A stretch of DNA of 64,000 nt, from contig JADKAA010000024.1 in the NCBI GenBank assembly GCA_016715465.1, positions 496,001-560,000 on the forward strand. The letters are read 5' to 3'. Shown here one piece after another: positions 1 to 9,036 of this stretch. A model generated the notes under the pieces. It did no database searches and was not told where the DNA came from. It saw nothing but the letters and a program-made list of their open reading frames with translations. A program made the translations under genes and the position numbers. This DNA comes from Saprospiraceae bacterium (lineage in GTDB: Bacteria > Bacteroidota > Bacteroidia > Chitinophagales > Saprospiraceae). Within the stretch, counting starts at the first letter, position 1. Each line of letters opens with the position of its first letter.

Positions 1-447
1 TTTTGGGGAGCGATACCGGGTTCAATTGGAGAAACCAATAAAGCATTTATCATTTTCGGTGCCCTGTTCCTCATCCTTACAAGAGTTGCCAGCTGGAGAA
101 TTATGTTTTCCATGGTACTTGGTGCTTCTGTCATGGGCATGATATTCAATGCATGGGACTTTACTTTATTTATGAATGTTCCATGGTATGATCACCTCAT
201 CCTCGTATCTTTCCTGTTTGCCATGGCGTTTATGGCTACAGACCCGGTCACCGCCTCGGGTACAAATACGGGAAAATGGATTTACGGATTTTTTATTGGA
301 GTCGTCGGTATGGTTGTAAGGGTGATGAACCCTGCGTATCCGGAAGGCTGGATGCTGGCCATTTTATTTATGAATTCATTTGCTCCGCTCATTGATTACT
401 TTATTGTTCAATCCAACATTAAAAAAAGAATAAGCCGTGTTCAGTAA
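1..447 (+). CDS. nqrB: Na+-translocating NADH:quinone reductase subunit B, 3' part
   Basis: C-terminal fragment of the integral-membrane subunit B of the Na+-NQR respiratory complex, which couples electron transfer from NADH to quinone with Na+ export across the cytoplasmic membrane. The frame is open from base 1 and reads FWGAIPGSIGETNKAF, the conserved stretch that in NqrB follows the covalent FMN-Thr motif, so the flavinylation site lies just upstream of the window. Several hydrophobic helices follow, with the typical MATDPVTA loop. The 3' end overlaps nqrC by 11 bases, which implies translational coupling. nqrA should lie upstream, outside the window. Identity is secure from the sequence and from the C-D-E-F genes that follow. 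Confidence 0.95.
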   Translation, partial: FWGAIPGSIGETNKAFIIFGALFLILTRVASWRIMFSMVLGASVMGMIFNAWDFTLFMNVPWYDHLILVSFLFAMAFMATDPVTASGTNTGKWIYGFFIGVVGMVVRVMNPAYPEGWMLAILFMNSFAPLIDYFIVQSNIKKRISRVQ

Positions 448-1153
448 CAAATACATCCTGGTTTATACCCTCGTAATGGCACTGATTTCATCTGTGTCTC
501 TGGCCTTTGTGGTCAATGGTTTAAAACCTATGCACGATCAAAATGAAGCTGTGTTCAAGAAAAAGGACATTTTAGGTTCAATTAAGGATCAGATTGGTGT
601 TGACCCTTCAAGTCTTTCTCCTGATGAGGTAAACAAGCTCTTTTCTGAAAAAGTGGAAAAAGTGGTCATTGATGCCAAAGGTAAAAAAGTGGAAGGAGCA
701 GATGCAGAAGGCATCGACCTTGCTGCAGAAGAAAAAAAACCAGAACAAGACAGAAAATATCCTCTTTTTATTTACAAAGGTGATAAGGGAAATATTTACC
801 TGATGTCTGTAAGGGGCAACGGCCTTTGGGACAAAATTTGGGGATATATTGCCCTGAAAGACGATCTGAATACCATTGTAGGTGCTGCATTTGGTCATAC
901 GGCCGAAACACCTGGTCTGGGTGCGGAGATCAAGGACAATGCAAATTTCCCAAAATCTTTTCAAGGCAAAAAGATTTTTGAAGAAAGTAATTACGTGTCC
1001 GTAAAGGTGGTCAAAGGTGGTGCAAAAAACCCGGAACATGAGGTTGATGCCATTTCAGGTGCTACCATTACCTCTGTGGGCGTTTCCAACATGCTTAATA
1101 AGGGTATCAGTGTATATCTTCCCTATCTTGAATCGATTAAAAATAAATCATAA
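437..1153 (+). CDS. nqrC: Na+-translocating NADH:quinone reductase subunit C
   Basis: Subunit C of Na+-NQR, an FMN-carrying protein anchored by one N-terminal helix (about residues 7-26), with its soluble domain on the outer face of the membrane. The flavinylation motif D-A-I-SGAT is at residues 204-210; by family knowledge Thr210 would carry FMN through a phosphoester bond added by ApbE, which is not in this window. Length 238 aa is normal. The central lysine/glutamate-rich segment (about 85-110) is a variable insert. The start ATG lies inside the nqrB end, overlapping by 11 bases, and nqrD follows after 22 bases, so this is an operon member. Confidence 0.96.
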   Translation: MFSNKYILVYTLVMALISSVSLAFVVNGLKPMHDQNEAVFKKKDILGSIKDQIGVDPSSLSPDEVNKLFSEKVEKVVIDAKGKKVEGADAEGIDLAAEEKKPEQDRKYPLFIYKGDKGNIYLMSVRGNGLWDKIWGYIALKDDLNTIVGAAFGHTAETPGLGAEIKDNANFPKSFQGKKIFEESNYVSVKVVKGGAKNPEHEVDAISGATITSVGVSNMLNKGISVYLPYLESIKNKS

Positions 1154-1175
1154 TTAACCAATAATTAATTGAATT

Positions 1176-1880
1176 ATGGCTGAAGTTGTAGTAGCCCCTA
1201 TTGAAGTCAAACCCAGTGAACCGTGGTTTGGCAAGAATGAAAAAAAGTTAATCAATGATCCTCTGCACATTGATAACCCGATAACAGTTCAGGTATTGGG
1301 CGTGTGTTCTGCACTTGCAGTCACCACCATGGTAAAACCTGCATTGATCATGGGTATATCAGTGGCATTGGTTACAGGGTTTTCCAATTTGGTGATCTCA
1401 TTGATTAGAAACGGCATTCCTAAACAAATCAGGATGATTGTCCAATTGGTCGTCATCGCTGTCCTGGTTACCATTGTAGAGCAGGTGTTGAAAGCATTTT
1501 CTTTTGATGTGTGGAAACAGTTGTCCGTATTCATTGGTCTTATCATTACCAACTGTATCGTTATGGGTCGATTGGAAGCGTTTGCTATGGCCAATAAGCC
1601 CTGGCCATCATTTTTGGATGGCATCGGCAATGGACTGGGTTACGCATGGATACTGGTTGCCATAGCAGCCATTCGCGAGTTTTTTGGCAGGGGAGCAATC
1701 CTGGGGTATAAAATTCTAGGTCCTTCGTCCGAGTTTTTAATCAACACAAAATCCAGTTCCTTGCTAAGTTGGTACCAGCCAAATGGTTTAATGGTATTGC
1801 CGGCTTCTGCCATGCTTCTCATTACCATCATCATTTGGATTCAACGTTCAAAAGAAGCTAAGTTGGTAGACATTTCCTAA
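1176..1880 (+). CDS. nqrD: Na+-translocating NADH:quinone reductase subunit D
   Basis: Integral-membrane subunit D of Na+-NQR, homologous to NqrE and to RnfE. Six hydrophobic helices are apparent. The two half-repeat cysteines known to bind the intramembrane 2Fe-2S cluster shared with NqrE are visible as LGVCSAL (Cys44) and ITNCIVMGR (Cys126). The N-terminal cytosolic tail of about 30 residues is somewhat longer than in Vibrio. Spacing to nqrC is 22 bases and to nqrE 35 bases, consistent with one transcript. Confidence 0.96.
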   Translation: MAEVVVAPIEVKPSEPWFGKNEKKLINDPLHIDNPITVQVLGVCSALAVTTMVKPALIMGISVALVTGFSNLVISLIRNGIPKQIRMIVQLVVIAVLVTIVEQVLKAFSFDVWKQLSVFIGLIITNCIVMGRLEAFAMANKPWPSFLDGIGNGLGYAWILVAIAAIREFFGRGAILGYKILGPSSEFLINTKSSSLLSWYQPNGLMVLPASAMLLITIIIWIQRSKEAKLVDIS

Positions 1881-1915
1881 TTGGTATTTTATCAAATTAA
1901 AAATTAACCTAAAAT

Positions 1916-2527
1916 ATGGATCTTCTCAATATATTTATCAAGTCGGCCTTCATTGAAAATATGATACTGGCCTATTTCATTGGTATGTGTTCTTTCCTGG
2001 CTGTATCCAAAAGCGTTAAAACGGCAATTGGTCTGGGTGCTGCCGTTATTTTTGTACTGGCTATCACCGTACCTATAAACTGGGCCATCAGTGAACTAAT
2101 TTTAGGCCCGAATGGCATATTCAAAACGGACCTCACTTTTTTGCGGTTCATTTTGTTCATTGCGAGCATAGCCGCAACCGTTCAGCTTGTGGAAATGGCT
2201 GTTGAAAAATATTCGCCATCCTTATATAATGCTTTGGGTATATTTCTGCCGCTAATTACTGTGAATTGTGCCATTTTAGGCGCTGCCTTATTCATGGTGG
2301 CAAGGGAATATACATTTACCGAGTCTGTCGTTTATGGGGTTGGTTCAGGTTTTGGGTGGCTTATTGCCATCGTCCTTATGGCCGCCATTCGCGAAAAAAT
2401 GAGATATAGCCAGGTGCCGGCGCCACTTAGAGGTTTGGGAATGGCTTTTTTACTCACCGCTTTTCTTGGAATCGGATTTATGAGTCTAATGGGTATAAAT
2501 CCAGCCACCTATTTTGCAAATCATTAA
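1916..2527 (+). CDS. nqrE: Na+-translocating NADH:quinone reductase subunit E
   Basis: Integral-membrane subunit E of Na+-NQR, pseudosymmetric partner of NqrD. Cys25 (FIGMCSFLAV) and Cys118 (ITVNCAILG) match the cluster-binding cysteines of the family; with the NqrD pair they hold a 2Fe-2S centre inside the membrane on the electron path from NqrF to the NqrC FMN. Length 203 aa is standard and six helices are evident. nqrF starts 18 bases downstream. Confidence 0.96.
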   Translation: MDLLNIFIKSAFIENMILAYFIGMCSFLAVSKSVKTAIGLGAAVIFVLAITVPINWAISELILGPNGIFKTDLTFLRFILFIASIAATVQLVEMAVEKYSPSLYNALGIFLPLITVNCAILGAALFMVAREYTFTESVVYGVGSGFGWLIAIVLMAAIREKMRYSQVPAPLRGLGMAFLLTAFLGIGFMSLMGINPATYFANH

Positions 2528-2545
2528 TTACAAGAAGATTAAACT

Positions 2546-3865
2546 ATGATACTACTTATAGATCTTATGTTTGTACTATGGGCCATCATTGCCTTTTCGG
2601 TTATTTTACTGATATTGGCTTTTGGACTGATTTATGCGCAGAAAAAACTGGTTGCCCAGGGTGATGTAAAAATCATCATCAATGGGGACGAATCTAAACC
2701 CCTTATGGTGAAGCCGGGCAGCAGCCTGCTCAGCACACTATCCGCTGAAAAAATATTTTTACCCTCAGCATGCGGGGGTGGTGGCACTTGTGCCATGTGT
2801 GAGTGTCACGTGTATGAAGGGGGCGGGGATGTACTTCCCACAGAGATGAATCACCTCAGCAGAAAAGAGGCTGCTGAAGGAAAACGTCTTGCCTGCCAGG
2901 TTAAGGTAAGGCAGAATATGAAAATTCATGTGCCGGAAGAGGTGTTTGGTATTAAAAAATGGGAATGCGAGGTCATATCCAATTACAATGTCGCATCCTT
3001 TATCAAAGAATTTGTGGTGAAACTGCCGGAAGGAGAAGCCTTAGAATTTGAGTCAGGTGGATATATCCAGATCGATGTACCAGTGGTGACCGTTGATTTC
3101 AAAAATATCGACATCACGGCCCACCCAAGTTATCACGATGATCCCAAAAAATTTCAATCCGAATGGGATAAGTTTAAATTGTGGGATCTTAAAATGGTCA
3201 ATGAGGAGGAGCAGTTCAGGGCTTATTCGATGGCCAACCACCCTGCTGAAGGAAATATAGTAAAGCTTAACATCCGTATTGCCACACCTCCTTTTGACAA
3301 CGCTAACAAAACCTGGATGAATGTCAATCCCGGAGTATGTTCTTCCTATATCTTTAACCTGAAACCAGGCGACAAGTGCGTAGTTTCAGGACCTTATGGA
3401 GAGTTTTTCATCAAACCCAGTAAAAGAGAGATGTTGTATATCGGCGGTGGTGCTGGTATGGCTCCATTGAGATCCCATTTGTTCCACCTTTTCCAAACCC
3501 TGAAAAACCGGGATAGAAAAGTATCCTATTGGTATGGTGGACGTACAAAGAGAGAGCTATTTTATATTGAAGAGTTCCGACAAATAGAACGCGAGTTTCC
3601 AAACTTCAAGTTTTATGTTGCACTTGATAATCCGCTCGAAGAAGATAACTGGCAGGTAAAAGAAAATTTGGATGCTCCGGGCGATGGGTTTAAAGGCTTT
3701 ATCATGCCTGTACTGTATGAGCAATACCTTAAAAACCATCCGGAACCGGAAGAAATAGAATATTATTTCTGCGGTCCTCCAATGATGAATCAATCGGTGA
3801 TCAAAACCCTGGATTCACTGGGAGTACCACAAGAAAATATCGCCTTCGATGATTTTGGAGGATAA
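2546..3865 (+). CDS. nqrF: Na+-translocating NADH:quinone reductase subunit F
   Basis: NADH-oxidising entry subunit of Na+-NQR. The domain order is visible: an N-terminal membrane helix (about 5-30), a ferredoxin domain with the 2Fe-2S ligands Cys76, Cys82, Cys85 and Cys117, then a ferredoxin-reductase-like module with the FAD motif RAYS (225-228) and the NAD-binding GGGAGMAPLRS (300-310), ending near CGPPMM and the aromatic C-terminus. The length of 439 aa is about 30 residues longer than in Vibrio, from insertions in the reductase part, as I recall for Bacteroidota members. Last gene of the operon; a strong intrinsic terminator begins 4 bases after the stop. Confidence 0.97.
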   Translation: MILLIDLMFVLWAIIAFSVILLILAFGLIYAQKKLVAQGDVKIIINGDESKPLMVKPGSSLLSTLSAEKIFLPSACGGGGTCAMCECHVYEGGGDVLPTEMNHLSRKEAAEGKRLACQVKVRQNMKIHVPEEVFGIKKWECEVISNYNVASFIKEFVVKLPEGEALEFESGGYIQIDVPVVTVDFKNIDITAHPSYHDDPKKFQSEWDKFKLWDLKMVNEEEQFRAYSMANHPAEGNIVKLNIRIATPPFDNANKTWMNVNPGVCSSYIFNLKPGDKCVVSGPYGEFFIKPSKREMLYIGGGAGMAPLRSHLFHLFQTLKNRDRKVSYWYGGRTKRELFYIEEFRQIEREFPNFKFYVALDNPLEEDNWQVKENLDAPGDGFKGFIMPVLYEQYLKNHPEPEEIEYYFCGPPMMNQSVIKTLDSLGVPQENIAFDDFGG

Positions 3866-3868
3866 GAC

Positions 3869-3898
3869 AAAGGCCGGATTTATTCCGGCTTTTTTTTT
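3869..3898 (+). terminator. Rho-independent terminator of the nqr operon
   Basis: GC-rich stem GCCGGA (3873-3878) pairs with TCCGGC (3884-3889) across a five-base loop, is extended by flanking A/T pairs, and is followed by a run of nine T. It lies directly after the nqrF stop codon. Confidence 0.92.
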
Positions 3899-3974
3899 GC
3901 GCACATGTTTATCCAGGATCTTTATTGAACAAAGGTCCTAGGATTGTGTTTTGAAAACATCAATAAGCGACCAA

Positions 3975-6420
3975 ATGAAAACATGGACATTCTCCGTACT
4001 TACTTATTTATTATTGTCATCGACAACATCCTGGACACAGGTAATGGGCGTTGTAGAAGGCAAGGTAATCGATGTAAATACGGGTAGTCCGCTGATCGGC
4101 GTTTCCATTGCGATTGAAAATAATCTTTTGGGTACGGTTTCAGACATTGACGGATATTACCGGCTTGAACTGCCTGTAGGTAGTTACAACATCATGGTGT
4201 CTTATCTGGGCTATGAAGCGCAGATGCGATTCAACCAGGTAGTGACCTCGGGCAATTATCTCCAATTGAATTTTGCCCTTACCGAAAATACCTTTGAACT
4301 CGAAGAGGTAACCATCACAGCCAATACCGATAAAATAGCTGCGGCCGGAGACATCGTCACCCCACTATCTGTGCAACGGCTGTCTTCGGAAGAGATTAAG
4401 AGTAATCCCGGCGGAAATTTCGATATTTCCCGCGTTGTGCAGGCGCTTCCTGGTGTGGGTGGCACAGCCGGAAGTGTAGGTGGCTTTCGCAACGACATCA
4501 TAATTCGGGGAGGTGGTCCCAACGAAAACGTTTATTACCTCGATGGCATTGAGATTCCGGTCATAAATCACTTTTCTACCCAGGGAAGTGCCGGTGGACC
4601 AACAGGCATTCTCAATGTTTCCTTTATTGAAGACGTAAAACTCAGTTCTTCTGCTTTTAATGCGCGTTATGACAATGCCCTCGCCTCGGTTTTTGAATTT
4701 GAACAAAGAAAAGGCAATACCAATGGGCTTCAGGGAAATTTCAGATTAAGTGCCACAGAAGCGGCGATTACCTTTGATGGCCCCATAGGTAAAAATCTTT
4801 CTTACATTGTTTCAGCTCGCCGTTCTTACCTGCAACTGCTTTTCGAAGCACTAGACCTTCCCATAAGGCCTAATTACTGGGATTTCCAATATAAGGTAGC
4901 CTGGCAGGCATCCAAAAAAACAAGTGTTTCATTTATAGGGGTAGGAGCCATTGATGAATTTTCCTTTAAACCTGCCAAAGATGCAACGGCTGAAAATGTT
5001 TACATACTCAATTCAAATCCCCTGATTAATCAATGGAATTATACGGTGGGCGCAAATGTCAAACACCTCATCCATAATGGTTTTGTGAGTGTAGCCCTGA
5101 GCAGAAATGATTACCAAAACAAACTGGATAAGTTTGAAAACAATGAAACCAAAGTTGAAGCGGAACGCAACCTGAAAGCTGTAAGCAATGAAACAGAAAA
5201 TAAACTTCGAATTGTCGTCGACAAATATGAAGGTGGCTGGAAGTATGCATACGGACTCATGGCCCAACAGGTGCGGTTCACCAATGATTTTTATAATCGT
5301 CTAAGGAAAAAACTGACGGATAATGACGGAAACGTCATTCAGGAAGAAGTGGCCTTTAATTTTGAAACTGACCTGTCATTCCTAAAGTATGGTTTTTTTG
5401 GTCAGGTTTCCAGGTCAATACTAAGAGATAAACTAAGTTTTTCCTTTGGGCTGAGGTCAGACATGAATTCTTATACGGATGAGGGTCAGAATCCATTGAA
5501 AACCCTGTCGCCACGGTTAAGCCTTTCCTACCGTGCCTCCAATCAATGGAAGTTGAATGCATCTGTGGGCAGGTATTATAAACTTCCCATTTATACCGTG
5601 CTCGGCTTCCGCGACAATGCCGGAATGCTCGTGAATAAGGACAATACATACATTTCTTCTACCCATTATGTGGCGGGCATTGAATGGCTTCCGAAAGATG
5701 ATTTCAGATTTACGGTGGAGGGATTTTTCAAAAATATAATAATTATCCGGTCTCGCAATTGACCGGTATTTCGCTGGCCAACCAGGGGGGGAGTTTGGGG
5801 CAATTGGTAATGAAAATGTCAATTCTACCGGTGTGGGAGAAACCTATGGCATTGAGGCCTATGCGCAGCAAAAACTCACAGGCTCTGTCTTTGCCGTAAT
5901 ATCCTATACCTATGTGCGCAGTCGTTTTGCCGGAATAAACAACATACTCATTCCTTCTGCCTGGGACAACCGCAATTTGATTTCACTTATTTTAGGTAAA
6001 AAATTTAAACTGGGCTGGGAGTTGGGTCTTAAATACCGGTATGCCGGAGGGGCACCCTATACCCCGTTCGACGAAACAGCTTCCCGGCAAAATTATCTGT
6101 CACTGGGTTCCGGTATTCTTGATTATTCCCGGTTAAATACCGTAAGACTGAAGGCGTCCAATCAACTGGATATTCGGGTGGATAAAAAGTGGAATTTCCG
6201 AAAGTGGACAGTTGACCTGTTCATTGATGTTCAAAATTTGCTGGTCACTCAAAACCCGGCATATCCGCAATATACATTCCAACGACTGGCAGACAACTCG
6301 GATTTTGAAACCACAGATGGTAATGTCGTTGCGCAAAACGGATCAAATGCCATCCCTTTTATTTTGGCCAATGACGATTCCATTGCCACGCCAAGTATTG
6401 GGTTGATCATTGAGTTCTAA
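3975..6420 (+). pseudogene. TonB-dependent outer-membrane receptor, frame broken twice
   Basis: Outer-membrane TonB-dependent receptor of the CnaB-plus-plug-plus-barrel type; substrate unknown. ATG 3975 is preferred over the upstream TTG at 3951 because it starts a clean signal peptide (MKTWTFSVLTYLLLSS). A carboxypeptidase-regulatory-like domain (about residues 25-110) is followed by a plug with the IIRGGGPNENVYYLDG motif and a beta barrel. The frame is lost at an A5 run (5730-5734; reading resumes as YNNYPVSQLTG in another frame) and again at a G7 run (5785-5791; resumes as EFGAIGNENV). One extra A and one extra G would restore a continuous protein of about 815 aa. The two long open fragments are 3951-5762 and 5833-6420. 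The gene is probably intact in the organism, with two homopolymer undercalls, but a real pseudogene cannot be excluded. Confidence 0.85.
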
Positions 6421-6453
6421 TCAACATTAAATCGATCGGTTCTTTTTTAAAGC

Positions 6454-7299
6454 CTACTTTGCAAACCAATCTATGCCATCCGGGTAGGAGAAGTACCATT
6501 TGTCTTTTCCAAGTCTCGCCTGGATTACCTTTCCAATGGCTACTCCTGCGGGCACGCCAAGGTTGAATTGTTCGGGTAACTCCAGTGTCTGGATTTTCAT
6601 GCCCGTTTTAGTTTTGCAAAGCACTTTTATACCATCAAATTGGAAATCCATCACATGGGGCGCCATGATTCTGGAGGTCATTTGCCCAAAATTGTCGAAC
6701 ACAATAAATCCTTCTTTGCCATCGCCAACGATCAGCTTATTTCCTCTTTCCACCATTTTTGTGGGTATAAAACCAGAGAAACCCAGGTCATTGAATACAT
6801 TGGTCTCTGCAATCACCTTTAGATCTCCATCGATTTTGACAATTTTCTGAAGCTGAGGGTCGTATAGCCAGATATTCTGGTCATTGGATATACACATGGG
6901 TCCACTTCCTGAATAACGCCCCTCGGCCTGCAGGCTGATATTGTTGATTTCTGCAAGGGTGTTGTCGACATAACGGATGATGCTGTGGTCCTGGTAAAAT
7001 AAAGCAGTTCTTAATGGGTTGGACACATCGATGGATGAAATGGAACCATAGCGGTTATCGGCAAAAACAAATTTCTTTTTTCCGTGCTCATCATACAGTA
7101 CAAGGTTGTTTGCCTGATCGACCACCCAGATGTTGCCCAACTTGTCCACTTCAAACAGTCGCACGGGAATGGATATCATCCTCGTTTGCTGGAGGTGGGA
7201 TTTGGAAGTTTGACGGAAGGGTGTGTCCTTCGTTGGCCACAAGCTGGAAGGGAGTATTAGCAGGGCTGCCAATTGCCAAAAACCTAACTGATGCAGCAT
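6454..7299 (-). CDS. Exported beta-propeller-like protein of unknown function
   Basis: 281 aa with an N-terminal hydrophobic segment (LGFWQLAALLILPSSLW) that looks like a signal peptide. The rest is a series of about 40-residue blocks such as GNIWVVDQANNLVLYDEHGKK and QNIWLYDPQLQKIVKIDG, the NHL/propeller pattern of strands ending in aromatic or Asp residues. No catalytic motif is seen. It lies 26 bases downstream of lpxH on the same strand and is probably the last gene of a three-gene minus-strand operon. It may be a periplasmic or surface scaffold; its function is not predicted. Confidence 0.75.
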   Translation of the reverse strand: MLHQLGFWQLAALLILPSSLWPTKDTPFRQTSKSHLQQTRMISIPVRLFEVDKLGNIWVVDQANNLVLYDEHGKKKFVFADNRYGSISSIDVSNPLRTALFYQDHSIIRYVDNTLAEINNISLQAEGRYSGSGPMCISNDQNIWLYDPQLQKIVKIDGDLKVIAETNVFNDLGFSGFIPTKMVERGNKLIVGDGKEGFIVFDNFGQMTSRIMAPHVMDFQFDGIKVLCKTKTGMKIQTLELPEQFNLGVPAGVAIGKVIQARLGKDKWYFSYPDGIDWFAK

Positions 7300-7325
7300 G
7301 GTGATTTCTTTTTAGTTTATGTAAA

Positions 7326-8102
7326 TTATTTGCCGGTGGATTGGGAGAGGTCATCCTCAAAATATTGAAGTTTTGGCCCATTTTCATCAATGCGCAGGTA
7401 GGAGTTGAAATGCAGCCAATCACCCAGATAAAAGAGGTCAGCCAGGTGAGGGCTTAGGGTATATACCATTGGAAAGTGTCTGTGTCCGAAGACAAAATAG
7501 CGGCAATCTTCGTGGTCTTTCAAATACGACCGGGCAAATTGAACCAGCCACTCTTTTTCCGGTTCATCGATGGCACTTAATTGATAAGAACCTAGTCTTC
7601 CTTTTCTGCTGATCCACTTCATGAGTCGCAAACCAAAATTGGGATGTAGCCAATGGAAAAGAAACTGGCAGGTGGAGTTGGAAAAAATCATCTTAATTAT
7701 TTTGTAGCTATGGTCACCCGGCCCCAATCCGTCTCCATGGGCAATGAAATACTTTTCACCAAAAAAGTGGGTCACCATTGGTTCTTTATGAAGGCGAATC
7801 CCGAATTCTTCCTGAAAGTAGGAGAACATCCACATGTCATGATTTCCTGTAAAAAGGTGGATTTCCGCGCCATTGTCAGCCATATTCGCCAGTTTACCCA
7901 GCAAACGCGTACAGCCCTTTGGAATGGTTTCGTTGTATTCAAACCAATAATCAAATACATCTCCAACCAGGTATAAGGCTTCACAGTCATTTTCAATCTG
8001 GTGTAACCACGCCACAATGCGTTTTTCCCGTTCCCGCGAAGAGCTGGGCAGGTCCAGGCCCAGATGGAAGTCAGAAGCCAGGTATATCTTATTTTTACTC
8101 AA
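7326..8102 (-). CDS. lpxH: UDP-2,3-diacylglucosamine diphosphatase (LpxH family)
   Basis: Calcineurin-fold metallophosphoesterase, 258 aa. In lipid A synthesis LpxH removes UMP from UDP-2,3-diacylglucosamine to give lipid X at the inner face of the cytoplasmic membrane. All metal-ligand motifs are present in order: SDFHLG (Asp11, His13), GDVFDYWFEY (Asp48), GNHD (Asn87, His88), AHGD (His122) and GHRH (His209, His211). The DYWFEY stretch and the length fit LpxH rather than generic phosphoesterases. It sits between two exported-protein genes with 26-base gaps on both sides, so they are probably cotranscribed. Assignment is by family motifs; other Bacteroidota lpxH-like paralogs exist. Confidence 0.88.
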   Translation of the reverse strand: MSKNKIYLASDFHLGLDLPSSSREREKRIVAWLHQIENDCEALYLVGDVFDYWFEYNETIPKGCTRLLGKLANMADNGAEIHLFTGNHDMWMFSYFQEEFGIRLHKEPMVTHFFGEKYFIAHGDGLGPGDHSYKIIKMIFSNSTCQFLFHWLHPNFGLRLMKWISRKGRLGSYQLSAIDEPEKEWLVQFARSYLKDHEDCRYFVFGHRHFPMVYTLSPHLADLFYLGDWLHFNSYLRIDENGPKLQYFEDDLSQSTGK

Positions 8103-8128
8103 TGGTACCTTTGCGGTTTTAGGACTGT

Positions 8129-8794
8129 TTAGGATTTACCCACGCTGTTTAAACGGGCGACGACTGCCTGAACGGCTTTTTGTTGCATTTCTATCTCTTT
8201 GCGTTTGGCTTCCTGGTCTTTTACGTTGGTTTCGATATTTTTTTCAGCTTCAATGATCTTCATCTTGTATTTTTCAATGTCGCTGTGATAATCTTTATTT
8301 TTATTTTCCAGCTTGCTGAGGTCTTTGTTTTGGTCCTTTAATATCTTTTCTTCTTTTTCCAATTCCAGGGAAATCACCTTTTTGCGGGCGGAAACCCAAA
8401 AATCCCATAGAAAGGTCTCCACACCCTTGCTCTGTGTAGCGTGCTCACTGCCATTGGCAAAGGCACCTCCAAGGTCAACCCATAAATAGATGGTTGAAAG
8501 ATCCTTCCCTTCTTCCAGCCTGGCATACAGGGTCATGGGGGTACTGCCATTGATCAGGGAAACAATGACTTTTTCACTTACAAATTCCTTCGCCTTTTTG
8601 TTGTATGATGGTTTGCCAAATTCTTTTATATAAGCTTTCCAGGCGTCTTCCAAGAGGTCTTTGTCTGCACCTTCTACTTCCACATAATAGGCAGGCTGGG
8701 GACCCAAACTCATGGTTGCTTTTTGTTGCTGAATTTTTTGGGAAAATGCCGTGCTGCAAACAGCCAGAGCAAAAACAAGGATTAGATTTTTCAT
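8129..8794 (-). CDS. Exported coiled-coil protein of unknown function
   Basis: 221 aa with a clear signal peptide (MKNLILVFALAVCSTAFSQ). Residues about 25-130 form a compact mixed domain; residues about 135-215 are a strongly charged heptad region rich in E, K and Q (LEKEEKILKDQNKDLSKLE) predicted to be coiled coil. I do not recognise a named family. It is the first gene of the minus-strand operon leading into lpxH, with a good promoter box 36-43 bases upstream of the ATG. Confidence 0.75.
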   Translation of the reverse strand: MKNLILVFALAVCSTAFSQKIQQQKATMSLGPQPAYYVEVEGADKDLLEDAWKAYIKEFGKPSYNKKAKEFVSEKVIVSLINGSTPMTLYARLEEGKDLSTIYLWVDLGGAFANGSEHATQSKGVETFLWDFWVSARKKVISLELEKEEKILKDQNKDLSKLENKNKDYHSDIEKYKMKIIEAEKNIETNVKDQEAKRKEIEMQQKAVQAVVARLNSVGKS

Positions 8795-8829
8795 GTGTGT
8801 AACTATTTTTACTTATTGTCAAATTCTTA

Positions 8830-8837
8830 CAAATATA
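8830..8837 (-). promoter_or_regulatory. Bacteroidota -7 promoter box for the lpxH operon
   Basis: On the minus strand the sequence reads TATATTTG, a perfect match to the Bacteroidota -7 element TAnnTTTG, 36 bases before the ATG at 8794. No convincing -33 TTG at the usual spacing was found. Confidence 0.6.
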
Positions 8838-8958
8838 CAGCATCCGCAAGGATGACGACCTATACTAAGACGTAAAATTGGAGATGAAGTAACGAAAAAG
8901 AACACGTTTTAAACATCAGCAAAGGTCTTCATTTATGGCGCGCATGTCAAAAAAGCCG

Positions 8959-8987
8959 TAAATTTGAAGCCAAATACCAGCTTCAAA
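8959..8987 (+). promoter_or_regulatory. nadA promoter box overlapped by a perfect inverted repeat
   Basis: The -7 box TAAATTTG (8959-8966) is followed by a start region that lies inside the inverted repeat TTTGAAGC (8963-8970), nine bases, GCTTCAAA (8980-8987). An operator covering the -7 box and transcription start is a typical repressor layout. The nadA ATG is at 9037. The regulator is unknown. Together with 8795-9036 this is the whole spacer; no gene is seen in it. Confidence 0.5.
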
Positions 8988-9036
8988 CATTGGGGCTGAC
9001 TTACATTTTATTACTTTCTGGAATAAAAACCACAAT

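Noticed and set aside
1050..3602. Cellulosome gene cluster around the dockerin proteins, and minus-strand ORFs in the nqr region
   Set aside because: No glycoside hydrolases or classical scaffoldins are in the window, so a cellulosome is not claimed; the minus-strand frames over nqr are shadows of well-identified genes.
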